Source: Metapseudomonas resinovorans DSM 21078
Lineage (GTDB): Bacteria > Pseudomonadota > Gammaproteobacteria > Pseudomonadales > Pseudomonadaceae
Direction: 5' to 3'
DNA: 64,000 nucleotides
Assembly (NCBI RefSeq): GCF_000423545.1
Contig: NZ_AUIE01000024.1
Coordinates: forward strand, 1 to 64,000
The translations under genes and the position numbers were made by a program. Positions 17,475-25,622 of this stretch are shown piece after piece. Each line of letters opens with the position of its first letter. Positions within the stretch are counted from its first letter, which is position 1. The notes beneath the pieces were generated by a model, which was not told the DNA's origin, ran no database searches, and worked only from the letters and a program-made list of their open reading frames with translations.

Positions 17475-20297
17475 TCAGTTTGTTTCGGCTTTGTATCCGC
17501 TCCTCGGACTGCCCAGCCAGGCCTGCAACAGTTGGTGCAGGCGCTGCTGGTTCAGGGGTTTGGTCAACAGTGCCTTGACGCCCTGCTGCTGCACCTCGCT
17601 CTCCAGCAGGGCGTCGCTGAAACCGGTGTAAAGCACGATGGGCAGGTCGGCGCGAGACGCCAGTAGGCGCCGCGCCAGTTGCAGGCCAGAGAGGCGCGGC
17701 ATGCTCTGGTCGAGAATGATGAAGTCCCAGGCATAAGGGTCGGCACAGAGCAGCAGGCTGGCCTGCTCCGCATCGCAGAAGATGCCGGCCTCCAACCCCC
17801 AGCCCTCCAGCAGTTCGCCCATGAACTCGGCTACCGTAGCGTCGTCGTCCACCACGGCCACCCGCCCCTGCAAGGCCGAACGCAATTGTGGGCGCTCGGC
17901 GGCCGGCGCGACTGCAGCGTCCGCGTTCGACGCCGGGCCATGGGCCGGCATCAGCACACGGAAGGTGGCACCCTGCCCCGGCGCGCTGTCCAGATGAATA
18001 TGGCCGCCATACTCATGGACGATGCCGTGCACCATGGATAGGCCCATGCCACTGCCCTGACCGCTGGCCTTGGTGGAGAAGAACGGCTCGAATATCTGCG
18101 CCCGCAGCGCCGGATCGATCCCCGGCCCGCTGTCGCTGACGGTAAGTGCCACGAAGTGTCCCGCGATCCGCTGCTGGCAAGAGGCACAGACGCCCGCCAG
18201 GTCCTGCTGTGCCAGGCTCACCCGCAACTGCCCGACGCTGCCCATGGCGTCGCGGGCATTGATGCAGAGATTCATCAGCACCTGCTCCAGCTGCACAGGA
18301 TCGGCCAGTACCCGGGGCAGGTCGTGACCCAGCTGCACCTCCAGCTCGACCGTCGCCGGCAGGGTGGACTCCACCAGGCGGATAAAGTCCCCCAGCAGCA
18401 AGTCCAGCGCCACCACCTGCGGTTTGCCGCGGCTGCCCCGGCTGAAGGTGAGCATCTGCTGGATCAGGTCGCGAGCCTTCTCCGCCGAGCGCTGAACCCG
18501 CGACAGGTACTTGCGCAGGCGCTCATCACTGTCCTGCTCCGCCAGCTCCTGGGCCATCACCGTGTAGCCCAGCATGCTGGTCAGCAAGTTGTTGAAATCG
18601 TGGGCGATGCCGCCCGTCAGGTGCCCGATGGCCTCCATGCGCTGAGCCTGGCGTAGCTGCTGCTCCAGTCGGGCACGTTCCTCTTCAGCCTGGGTACGTT
18701 CGGTGATGTCGCGCAAGTAACAGATAAAGCGCGGCCCCTCGTCACCCGGCACTTGGGTCAGGGCCAGCTCGGCGGCAAACTCTCGGCCATCGGCGCGCTG
18801 CGCCACCACCTCCATGCGCTTGCCGAGGAATGCGCCATGGCCGGTCTGCACGTAGTGCTCCAGTGCATGTTCATAGGCATCGCGGAAACGCGGCGGGATG
18901 ATCAACTTCAGCAGCGAATGCCCCAGCGCCTGCTCACGACTGATGCCAAAGCACTGCTCGGCCGCCGGGTTGAAGGCCAGCACGCGCCCGGCCTCGTCCA
19001 TGCTGATGAAGCAGTCCAGGGCGGTGTTGGTGATGGCCCGGTACTGCAGCTCGCTGGCGCGCAGGGCCTGCTCGGCCTCCTTGCGCTGGGTAATCTCGCG
19101 GGTGATGCCCAGGATGCGGTCAACGCCGCCAATGGTGACGCGCTTCAGCAGCACTTCATCCCAGTGCAGGCTTCCGTCGCGGTTGCGTCGATGCCATTCG
19201 AAGCGCTGCACCTCGCCGGCCGCGGCGCGGGCCAGGTAACCCGCCGCGTCCTTGCCGGTATACGGGGCGTAGCCGGCGCTGAAGGCATCGATGTCCAGCT
19301 TGAGCATTTCCTCGTAACTGTAGCCGTAGGCGCGACAGGCCTTGGGGTTGACGTCCACCAGGGCGCCACTCTCGATGTCGTGGACGAAGATGGCATCTTC
19401 GGAGTTGTTGAAGATTGCCCGGTAGCTGGCTTCCGCCTCCAGCCGCTCGATTTCTGCGGCGGCCCGCACCGAGAAAATCCGCAGCACGGATTCCACCCTG
19501 TCACGATCGCTCATCGTCCCCAGCCGGCCAGCGGCGATCAGGCCCAGCGGCCGGCCATCACTGGCAAAGAGCGGGTAGCCGGCATAACTGTCGACACCGA
19601 AAGCGGCCAGCACTTCGTCGCTGGGGTAGGAACAGCGCAGGTCGCGAGGCACGAAGTGGAAACTGCGACCGAATACCTCGGCACAGGGCGTCCCCTTCAG
19701 GTCATAGGTAGCGTTCTGGTGCAAGCGTCCTTCGTAGTAGAGCGCCAGCGTGGTGAGGCATTGCGGCCCCTGGTCGCTGATGCGGCTGACAAAGGCAAAG
19801 TCGGCATTCAGGGAGCGCACCATGTAGCGGGCAATGGCCTCGAACACTTCGTTGCCAGTGGCGGCGGAAACGCCCAGCGCAACAAATCGCAGCACCTCTT
19901 CCAGGCTCTTGCGTGAGCTGATGTCAGTGGAAATGCCGCAGATAGCGCTGACCCGCCCTTCACCATCGAAGAGTGGGAATTTGTTCGACAGATAGGTGCG
20001 GATACCACCGCCCATGGGCACCTGTTCCTCGAACTCCAGCTCATGGCCGAGCTGGGCTACACGCACGTCGTTAGCGCGCAGCACATCGGCCATTTCCCTG
20101 GGAAAGAAATCGTGGTCGGTATGCCCCAGCACGCGTTCCGCGCGGACCTTGAACAGCCGCTCGAAGGCCCGGTTGACCAGGACCAGGCGGCCGTCGAGGT
20201 CCTTCACGTAGATCACCGCACTGCTGTTATCGACGATCTGCCGCAAGCGATGCTCTTCGGCACTGACGGCGAAGCGACTGGTCAGGGGCTGGCTCAC
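17475..20297 (-). CDS. PAS/GAF multidomain hybrid histidine kinase
   Basis: The protein has 940 residues and no membrane segment, so it is a cytoplasmic sensor. Domains in order: PAS (~10-130, VIYVKDLDGRLVLVNRAFE), GAF (~135-300), PAS (~305-425), PAS (~430-555), HisKA-type dimerisation domain with the HDFNN box (GGIAHDFNNLLTSMLGY), ATPase domain (SDSGPGIDP, GMGLSMVHGIV) and a C-terminal receiver (AVVDDDATV, IILDQSMPRLSG). The ATPase domain has a CXXC-like CASCQQ insertion. Start GTG 20297 is chosen because GGAGG lies 8 bases upstream; the frame extends to 20390. An OmpR-type regulator gene lies upstream on the same strand, 213 bp away, with repeats between; they may form one pathway. The signal is unknown. 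Confidence 0.85.
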   Translation of the reverse strand: MSQPLTSRFAVSAEEHRLRQIVDNSSAVIYVKDLDGRLVLVNRAFERLFKVRAERVLGHTDHDFFPREMADVLRANDVRVAQLGHELEFEEQVPMGGGIRTYLSNKFPLFDGEGRVSAICGISTDISSRKSLEEVLRFVALGVSAATGNEVFEAIARYMVRSLNADFAFVSRISDQGPQCLTTLALYYEGRLHQNATYDLKGTPCAEVFGRSFHFVPRDLRCSYPSDEVLAAFGVDSYAGYPLFASDGRPLGLIAAGRLGTMSDRDRVESVLRIFSVRAAAEIERLEAEASYRAIFNNSEDAIFVHDIESGALVDVNPKACRAYGYSYEEMLKLDIDAFSAGYAPYTGKDAAGYLARAAAGEVQRFEWHRRNRDGSLHWDEVLLKRVTIGGVDRILGITREITQRKEAEQALRASELQYRAITNTALDCFISMDEAGRVLAFNPAAEQCFGISREQALGHSLLKLIIPPRFRDAYEHALEHYVQTGHGAFLGKRMEVVAQRADGREFAAELALTQVPGDEGPRFICYLRDITERTQAEEERARLEQQLRQAQRMEAIGHLTGGIAHDFNNLLTSMLGYTVMAQELAEQDSDERLRKYLSRVQRSAEKARDLIQQMLTFSRGSRGKPQVVALDLLLGDFIRLVESTLPATVELEVQLGHDLPRVLADPVQLEQVLMNLCINARDAMGSVGQLRVSLAQQDLAGVCASCQQRIAGHFVALTVSDSGPGIDPALRAQIFEPFFSTKASGQGSGMGLSMVHGIVHEYGGHIHLDSAPGQGATFRVLMPAHGPASNADAAVAPAAERPQLRSALQGRVAVVDDDATVAEFMGELLEGWGLEAGIFCDAEQASLLLCADPYAWDFIILDQSMPRLSGLQLARRLLASRADLPIVLYTGFSDALLESEVQQQGVKALLTKPLNQQRLHQLLQAWLGSPRSGYKAETN

Positions 20298-20371
20298 CGG
20301 TAGGCCCTCCGGAGGTAGCGGACAGCCTGAGTATAGAGACAGCCGGGCCGCGCCCGGAGGGCCTCGGAGCC

Positions 20372-20389
20372 ATTGAAACAATTGAAACA
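20372..20389. promoter_or_regulatory. Tandem direct repeat ATTGAAACA x2 upstream of the hybrid kinase
   Basis: Two exact 9-bp copies of ATTGAAACA abut each other, 75 bp upstream of the kinase start. OmpR-family regulators bind direct repeats, so this may be the operator of the neighbouring regulator. That is inference from form and location. Confidence 0.4.
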
Positions 20390-20399
20390 AAGGGCTGAC

Positions 20400-20496
20400 G
20401 TGGGGGCGAATTCATTCGCATGTCTGCGTTAGCTGTTGCAAGAGATTTACCATCGAGCCAACAGCCAGCGCCTACGGGCAATGATTTCGCCCCTAC
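20400..20496. repeat. Pair of inverted REP-like sequences (BIME-like)
   Basis: The unit starting GTGGGGGCGAATTCATTCGC (20400-20419) has a diverged inverted partner at 20476-20496, whose complement reads GTAGGGGCGAAATCATTGCC. The first unit is itself a perfect small palindrome (GCGAAT-tc-ATTCGC). GGGGCGAATTCATTCGC repeats are common in Pseudomonas intergenic DNA. The pair fills the space between the regulator stop and the kinase start. Confidence 0.65.
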
Positions 20497-20510
20497 CGCT
20501 TCTTGCAGAC

Positions 20511-21230
20511 TCAGCCCGGGACGAACATGTATCCGACGCCGCGAACGGTGCGGATGATCTGCGGTTTGTCCGGGTCCGTTTCCAACTTGCGGCGCAGGCG
20601 CGCTATGCGGATGTCGATGGAGCGGTCGAAGGGGTTCCAGTCGCGATGCTGAGTCAGGTTCAACAACTGGTCGCGAGATAACGGCCGGTTGGGTCGCTGG
20701 GCGAAGGCCTGGAGCAGGTCGAACTCCATGGCGGTCAGGGGGATTTCCTCTCCGGCGGCGTCAAGCAGCTGGCGGCTTTGCAGATCGAGGCGGCAGAGGC
20801 CGAGTTGCAGGCAGGTGCCCTCGCTTTCCGTGGCGGGCTGGGTGGACGCCGCCGGGGCGCGACGATAGCGCCGCAACACGGTCTTGACCCGCGCCAGCAG
20901 CTCGCGCGGGTCAAAGGGCTTGGCCAGGTAGTCGTCAGCACCGACCTCCAGCCCGACGATGCGATCCAGTGGCGTGCCGGCGCCGGAGACCATGATCACC
21001 GGCAGGTCGTGATGTTCGCGCAGGTAGCGCGCAAGGCTCAGGCCGTCCTCGCCGGGCAGCCCTACATCCAGCAGCACCAGATCGGGCAGCGCCTCGGCCA
21101 ACCGCGCGCGCAGCTGGCCGCTGTCGCCGACGGCATGGACCTGGTAGCCCTGACCGCCGAGGTAATCCAGCAACAGTTCGCGGATCGCCTCGTCGTCGTC
21201 CACCACCAGGATGCTGATCTGTTCGGCCAT
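20511..21230 (-). CDS. OmpR/PhoB-type response regulator
   Basis: The protein has 239 residues. The receiver domain has the acidic pocket (LVVDDDEAIRE), phospho-acceptor Asp in LVLLDVGLPGEDG, and Lys in YLAKPFDPRE. After a short linker comes a winged-helix DNA-binding domain (LTAMEFDLLQAFAQRPNRPL, DRSIDIRIARLRRKLE, IRTVRGVGYMF). It is a transcription factor; its probable partner is the PAS/GAF hybrid kinase 213 bp downstream. No target can be named, but the direct repeat in front of the kinase gene is a candidate site. The gene has its own upstream region facing the DUF3859 gene. Confidence 0.9.
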   Translation of the reverse strand: MAEQISILVVDDDEAIRELLLDYLGGQGYQVHAVGDSGQLRARLAEALPDLVLLDVGLPGEDGLSLARYLREHHDLPVIMVSGAGTPLDRIVGLEVGADDYLAKPFDPRELLARVKTVLRRYRRAPAASTQPATESEGTCLQLGLCRLDLQSRQLLDAAGEEIPLTAMEFDLLQAFAQRPNRPLSRDQLLNLTQHRDWNPFDRSIDIRIARLRRKLETDPDKPQIIRTVRGVGYMFVPG

Positions 21231-21295
21231 GGACCCGCGCCTCGCGCCTACCTATGACCCAGCGAATATAGCGCGCCCTGACGACACGCGCGGGC

Positions 21296-21760
21296 TCAGC
21301 GGACGGTGAAACGCTGCTCGGCCAACAGACGGTCGCCCTGGAACACCATGAAACGCCACTCGCCCGGCACCACTTCGTAGTGCTCGGTGAATTCGTAGGC
21401 CATCACGTCCGTCGGCGCGCCGGGGGCCATCTTCTGCTCAACCACGAACTTGTCGTGACGCTTGCCGTCCGGGGTAACCACACCGGGGGTCAAGTACAGC
21501 AGGGTCAGCGGGGTGTCCTTTTCCTGCTTGCCGAGCAGCGTGTAACGCATGCCGAACTTGGTGCCCAACTTGGCCGGGATCTCGTCGGTCTGCTCGATAT
21601 TCTGGTTGCTGCGGGTCAGCACGCGCTCGCCCGGCTGGTAGTCCTGATACTGCGATTCGAAGATGCCGTACTCCACCGGGCCATCCACCCGTACATCAGC
21701 CAGGGCCACGCCGGAAGCCAGGCCCAGGGCCACGAGTGCTGTCATTCGAAAGGGGATCAT
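21296..21760 (-). CDS. DUF3859 domain-containing exported protein
   Basis: The protein has 154 residues. A signal peptide (MTALVALGLASGVALA, cut before DVRVDG) precedes a single beta-rich DUF3859 domain. GIFESQYQDY, the GMRYTLLGKQ region, VVTPDGKRHDKFVVEQKM and the closing PGEWRFMVFQGDRLLAEQRF sequence suggest an immunoglobulin-like sandwich. It is presumably periplasmic and of unknown function. A second in-frame methionine (MTAL, residue 6) is an alternative start. It is monocistronic on the minus strand, 65 bp from the response regulator start and convergent with nothing. Confidence 0.75.
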   Translation of the reverse strand: MIPFRMTALVALGLASGVALADVRVDGPVEYGIFESQYQDYQPGERVLTRSNQNIEQTDEIPAKLGTKFGMRYTLLGKQEKDTPLTLLYLTPGVVTPDGKRHDKFVVEQKMAPGAPTDVMAYEFTEHYEVVPGEWRFMVFQGDRLLAEQRFTVR

Positions 21761-21823
21761 GTCGCGCTCCTTGTTTGCGGTGGCGCGAGGTTATGACGCG
21801 GCCATGACAGCCTCGTGACAGAC

Positions 21824-22846
21824 TCACTGCGCGATGTCGCTCCGGTGTTTGCGCGGGAGCACTGCCAGGAAATTGTCCCGCGCAACCTTGCGCGCCACCG
21901 CTTCGGGCAGGGCGTCGAGGAAGGCATTGTAGGCCGTCAGGTAATCCCCCAGGCCGTCGAAATGCCCGACCACGTCGGAGCCCAGCATGAAGCGGTCCGG
22001 ATACCGCTCCACCAGTGCCAGCCAGCGCCGGTCCGGCTTGCCGCCGGCATCCAGCAAGTAGGGCTTCAGCACACTCCAGGAGAGGTCGACGTAGAGGTTC
22101 GGGTAGGCCCCCAGCATCCGCTCCAGGGTGGACAGGAGAAAGTCCATCTTCGTCTGGTGGCGGTGGATCTCCAGGCTGGAGCCGGCGTGGGCCCAGATGA
22201 AGCGCACATGAGGATGGTTGCGCAGCGGCTCTTCCACTTCCTGCAGGTAAAGCGGATTGCGCTCACGCTTGGAGGTGATGTTGGAGTGCAGCAGCACCGG
22301 CAGGTCGTACTCGGCCGCCAGGTGGTAGATGCGGCTCATGGCCTCGTTGTTGGCGCGCGGCGTGTCGCCATCGATGAGGGCGGTGAGATCGTCGTGGCGG
22401 GTGAACACCTCGCCAATACCCTGCCAAAGGCCCGGGTCCAGTTCGAGCATGCGGCGAATGTGGGCGTCGGAGTTCTTGTCGTTGGGGTTGAAACCGCTGA
22501 GAAAGGGATGAAAACGCTTGCGCTGCTCGACCGGCAGTTGCTTCACCGCTGCGGCCACCAGCACGTCGGTGGCGCTGTACCAGTAGGCTCCGGCGTCGTC
22601 GCCAGCGTAGTAGCGCGGCCGCTTGGGTTCATCCTCGTGCCACTTCTTGGCCACCGGAATACCAGAGATCATTGCGTGGTCGATGCCACCCTTGTCCATC
22701 GCATCCAGGAGGGATTTCATGCCATCGGTTTCCTGGAAGAAATCCACGTAGTGCAGGTGGGCGTCGCTGTAGTGGTACTCGCGCGCTTCCCCCGGCATGG
22801 TCGCCGTCAGCAGCAGTGCGGCGAGACTGGTCCTCAGTCGATACAA
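21824..22846 (-). CDS. Exported amidohydrolase-2 family metal-dependent hydrolase
   Basis: The protein has 340 residues. A short signal peptide (LAALLLTATMPGEA) is followed by a TIM-barrel with the metal-binding YSDAHLHYVDF motif, the histidine in LPVLLHSN, the WAHAGSS motif and the catalytic aspartate in RFMLGSDVVGHF, all typical of the amidohydrolase-2 family (decarboxylases and lactonases). Periplasmic members of this family are less usual. The start codon is TTG 22846: GGGAGG lies 8 bases upstream and no better start exists in frame. It is divergent from osmC. The substrate is unknown. Confidence 0.82.
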   Translation of the reverse strand: MYRLRTSLAALLLTATMPGEAREYHYSDAHLHYVDFFQETDGMKSLLDAMDKGGIDHAMISGIPVAKKWHEDEPKRPRYYAGDDAGAYWYSATDVLVAAAVKQLPVEQRKRFHPFLSGFNPNDKNSDAHIRRMLELDPGLWQGIGEVFTRHDDLTALIDGDTPRANNEAMSRIYHLAAEYDLPVLLHSNITSKRERNPLYLQEVEEPLRNHPHVRFIWAHAGSSLEIHRHQTKMDFLLSTLERMLGAYPNLYVDLSWSVLKPYLLDAGGKPDRRWLALVERYPDRFMLGSDVVGHFDGLGDYLTAYNAFLDALPEAVARKVARDNFLAVLPRKHRSDIAQ

Positions 22847-22985
22847 GGCAGGTCCTCCCGGATGTATGAGCGACTATAGACCGGCAGCCGGCTGACCGCG
22901 TTCAACCGGGTTACCCGCTGCCCGGCCGCCGCCCTTTGCGCTAGCCTAGCGGGGACTGTTCCGCTCATCGGCCAGGAGGCCCACC

Positions 22986-23405
22986 ATGACCATCCGTCTC
23001 ACCCGTGATTCCGCCAACGGCACGCGCCAACGCATCGAACTGGAAGGCAAGGCACCGCTGTTCACTGACCTGCCGACGGACCTTGGCGGCGCCGGTGGGG
23101 ACCCGGAGCCTCATGACTACTTCGATGCAGCGCTGGGCAGCTGCAAGGCCCTGACCGTCACCTATTACGCCCAGAAAAACGGCATCCCGCTGACTGGCGT
23201 GGACGTTGAGGTGACCCGCGACGACAGCGAGGAACGCAAGGGGCACTACCGCCTGGATGTGAAACTGACCCTGCGCGGCGCCCTCACCGACGAGCAACGC
23301 GCCACCCTGCTGCGCATCGCCGACAAGTGCCCGGTACACAAGCTGATGACCCAGGTGGAAGTGAGCATCGAAACGCGCCTTGCCGAAGGCAACTTCAGCC
23401 AGTGA
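22986..23405 (+). CDS. OsmC family protein
   Basis: The protein has 139 residues with the OsmC/Ohr fold. The two redox cysteines are in LGSCKALTVTYYAQ (~residue 53) and ADKCPVHKL (~115). Proteins of this family reduce organic hydroperoxides or act on other thiol-reactive compounds; this one is of the YhfA/OsmC-like subgroup and its substrate is unproven. AGGAGG lies 7 bases before the ATG. The pirin gene follows after 20 bp on the same strand, so the two are probably one transcript linked to redox stress. Confidence 0.87.
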   Translation: MTIRLTRDSANGTRQRIELEGKAPLFTDLPTDLGGAGGDPEPHDYFDAALGSCKALTVTYYAQKNGIPLTGVDVEVTRDDSEERKGHYRLDVKLTLRGALTDEQRATLLRIADKCPVHKLMTQVEVSIETRLAEGNFSQ

Positions 23406-23425
23406 CCCGAGCAGGAAACCTGAGC

Positions 23426-24286
23426 ATGAACATTCTCACCATACGGCCGCGCGCCGAAGAAGTCGCCGGGCAACCCATCCTCCGACCGCTGCCGTCGGCC
23501 CAGTGCCGCAGCGTCGGGCCCTTCGTGTTCTTCGACCACATGCTGGAAGCTGACTACACCCCCGGCACCGGCATGGACGTGCGCCAGCATCCCCATATCG
23601 GCCTATCCACCCTCACCTACCTGTTCGAAGGCGAGCTGCAACACAAGGACAGCCTGGGCTCGGACCAATTGGTGAAGCCGGGCGACGTCAGCTGGATGAC
23701 CGCCGGCCGCGGCGTTGCCCATGTCGAGCGCACCCCGGCGAAGCTGATGACCAGCGGCTCGCGCGCACACGGCCTGCAAGTCTGGCTGGCCCTGCCGAAG
23801 GAATTCGAGGATTGCGAACCCAGCTACAGCCATCATCCGGCGGCGAGCCTGCCGCAGCAGGAAGCACTCGGTGTGCGCATCCGCCTGATCGCCGGAACCG
23901 GCTTCTGCCTGGAATCGCCTGTACCGGTGCTCTCCCCTACCCTCTACGCAGACCTGCATCTGGAAGCCGGCGCCACCTTGACCATCCCCTGCGAACATCC
24001 CCAGCGGGCGCTCTATCTGCTGGAAGGCGAAGCAATGCTGGACGACCAGCCGCTCGAAGCACGCAGTCTGGTGGTGCTGCCAGAGGGCGTGGAGTACGTG
24101 CTTTCCGCATGCAGCGGTAGCCACCTGGCGATGATCGGCGGCGCACCATTGGATGGGCCGCGACGGATGAACTGGAACTTCGTGTCCAGCAGCCCGGAAC
24201 TGATCGAGCAGGCGCGCAGCCGTTGGGCGGCCGGAGACTGGCCAGTGGTGCCGGGCGAAACCAGCCGCATCGAGTTGCCGCGCTGA
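23426..24286 (+). CDS. Pirin family protein
   Basis: The protein has 286 residues with two cupin domains. The N-terminal domain carries the metal ligands in MDVRQHPHIGLSTLTYLFEG and LQHKDSLG, and the TAGRGVAHVER motif typical of pirins. The C-terminal cupin (LYADLHLEAGATLTIPCEHP) lacks metal ligands, as usual. Bacterial pirins act as redox-sensing regulators or quercetin dioxygenases. The ATG at 23426 has AGGA about 11 bases upstream; an upstream extension of the frame overlaps osmC and is rejected. It is followed by a short palindromic repeat. Confidence 0.88.
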   Translation: MNILTIRPRAEEVAGQPILRPLPSAQCRSVGPFVFFDHMLEADYTPGTGMDVRQHPHIGLSTLTYLFEGELQHKDSLGSDQLVKPGDVSWMTAGRGVAHVERTPAKLMTSGSRAHGLQVWLALPKEFEDCEPSYSHHPAASLPQQEALGVRIRLIAGTGFCLESPVPVLSPTLYADLHLEAGATLTIPCEHPQRALYLLEGEAMLDDQPLEARSLVVLPEGVEYVLSACSGSHLAMIGGAPLDGPRRMNWNFVSSSPELIEQARSRWAAGDWPVVPGETSRIELPR

Positions 24287-24296
24287 TCTGGACGGC

Positions 24297-24320
24297 GGGT
24301 GGTGGGCTGAAGCCCACCCT
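24297..24320. repeat. Palindromic repeat GGTGGGCTGAAGCCCACC
   Basis: The 8-bp arms GGTGGGCT (24301-24308) and AGCCCACC (24311-24318) are separated by 2 bases, and the flanks GGGT and CCTA extend the similarity. This is a well-known short Pseudomonas intergenic repeat. It lies between the convergent pirin and half-hydrolase genes and may also stop transcription. Confidence 0.7.
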
Positions 24321-24346
24321 ACGGGCTCGCACACCTGGCTTAGGGC

Positions 24347-24616
24347 TCAGGCGAAGACTTCGTCCAGCAGCGCGTACATGGCGGTGAAGGCGCGCCGCGA
24401 AACCGTGGCGTTGTATTGCGCGGTGCCCGGATGGTTGGCGGCAGGATCGGTGAACGAATGCACCGCGCCACCATAACTCAGCAACTGCCAATCCACTCCG
24501 GCCTCGCCCATCTCCCTGGCGAAGGCCGGTAGCTGTTCACGGGGCACCAGCGGGTCCAACGCGCCATCCAACATCAGCACCGCGCCCTGCATATTCTGGG
24601 ATTGGATCTGCGTCAT
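24347..24616 (-). CDS. Half-size dienelactone hydrolase paralogue (C-terminal domain only)
   Basis: The 89-residue frame matches the last ~85 residues of the complete dienelactone hydrolase directly upstream: GAVLMLDGALDPLVPREQL aligns with APVLVLHGADDPAVPKTQV, and DWQLLSYGGAVHSFTDPAAN with DWQLVSYGGAVHSFTERGAS. The catalytic Asp and His are kept, but the whole N-terminal half with the Cys nucleophile is missing, so it cannot be an active hydrolase alone. It starts with ATG 24616, three bases after the upstream stop, and has GAGGTAATCC in front, so it could be translated. It arose by tandem duplication; it is either a decaying copy or a retained small subunit. Confidence 0.65.
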   Translation of the reverse strand: MTQIQSQNMQGAVLMLDGALDPLVPREQLPAFAREMGEAGVDWQLLSYGGAVHSFTDPAANHPGTAQYNATVSRRAFTAMYALLDEVFA

Positions 24617-24619
24617 GGA

Positions 24620-25408
24620 TTACCTCGTTCCGCCAAAGACTTCGTCGAACAGGTCGTTCATGGCCTGGTAGGCCCGGGCAGCGACCTTGGGATTGTATTC
24701 ATTACGCCCGGGCACGCTGGCCCCGCGCTCGGTGAAGGAATGCACCGCACCACCGTAGCTGACCAGTTGCCAATCGGCCTTGGCGGCCGTCATTTCGGCA
24801 GTGAAAGCCTCTACCTGGGTCTTGGGCACGGCAGGGTCGTCAGCGCCATGCAGCACCAGTACCGGCGCGCGAATATTGCGCGCATCGGCCGGGTTCGGCG
24901 TGTCCAGGTTGCCGTGGAATGACACGAAGCCCTTCAGCTGTGCGCCTGAGCGCGCCAGTTCCAGGACGCTGCCGCCACCAAAGCAGAAGCCGATGGCGCC
25001 GAGACTCGCCAGGTCCAGCGACACCTGCCCAGCCTGGGCCTTGAGAGTCTCCACACCGGCCTGGGCACGTTTGCGCATCAAGGGCCGATCACCGCGTACG
25101 GCCGTCGCGGCGGCCCTGGCTTCGTCCGGATTGGTTGGGCGAACGTCCTTGCCATACATGTCGGCAATGAAGATCACGTAGCGCTGGCCGGCGATTTCCT
25201 TGGCCTGCTCGGCTGCGGCCGGGGTCACGCCCAGCCAGTTGGGCACCATCAGCAGGCCGGGGCGTGGGGTCTTCACCGCATCGTCATAGACCAGGGTGCC
25301 TTCAAAGGCTTTGCCGTCTATCTCGTACGGAACAGCCTGGGTAACCATGGCTGCACAAGCGGGACCGGCGAATGCGAACAGCAGCGAAGGCAGGAGCAAA
25401 CGGTTCAT
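24620..25408 (-). CDS. Exported dienelactone hydrolase family protein
   Basis: The protein has 262 residues. A signal peptide (MNRLLLPSLLFAFAGPACAA) precedes an alpha/beta hydrolase domain. The nucleophile elbow GAIGFCFGGGSVLEL contains the Cys nucleophile typical of dienelactone hydrolases, the acid lies in VLHGADDPAVP and the histidine in GGAVHSFTERG. Classical enzymes open dienelactones in the chlorocatechol pathway; secreted homologues are of unknown substrate, and no aromatic pathway genes are nearby. ATG 25408 is chosen because CTGGAGAGTCCCC precedes it and the signal sequence then starts correctly. A half-length duplicate follows. Confidence 0.87.
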   Translation of the reverse strand: MNRLLLPSLLFAFAGPACAAMVTQAVPYEIDGKAFEGTLVYDDAVKTPRPGLLMVPNWLGVTPAAAEQAKEIAGQRYVIFIADMYGKDVRPTNPDEARAAATAVRGDRPLMRKRAQAGVETLKAQAGQVSLDLASLGAIGFCFGGGSVLELARSGAQLKGFVSFHGNLDTPNPADARNIRAPVLVLHGADDPAVPKTQVEAFTAEMTAAKADWQLVSYGGAVHSFTERGASVPGRNEYNPKVAARAYQAMNDLFDEVFGGTR

Positions 25409-25530
25409 GGGGACTCTCCAGTGCCAGGGGGAATGACTAAGGTTAGACCCAATGCCGGCTGAGCCCTCCTGCCGGGTTCGTTGCATGGGATTTCAAGAGC
25501 GCGGCAGTGTCGACCTGGCCTTGTGCGGTC

Positions 25531-25556
25531 GGCGTAGCGAACGAATTCGCTCCGCC
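25531..25556. repeat. REP-like hairpin GGCGTAGCGAA...TTCGCTCCGCC
   Basis: Arms of 11 bp with one mismatch (25531-25541 and 25546-25556) enclose the loop cgaa. The core GCGAACGAATTCGC resembles known Pseudomonas REP cores. It lies in the 214-bp gap between the dienelactone hydrolase start and the htpG stop. Confidence 0.5.
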
Positions 25557-25578
25557 GAAGCGTCAAGCACCCACAACG

Positions 25579-25602
25579 AAAAAGGCCCGCAACTCGCGGG
25601 CC
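25579..25602 (-). terminator. Terminator of htpG
   Basis: On the minus strand GGCCCGC, a 5-base loop and GCGGGCC are followed by TTTTTC: a standard rho-independent terminator about 20 bp after the htpG stop. Confidence 0.9.
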
Positions 25603-25622
25603 TGTTCCGTTCCAGCCTCTTA

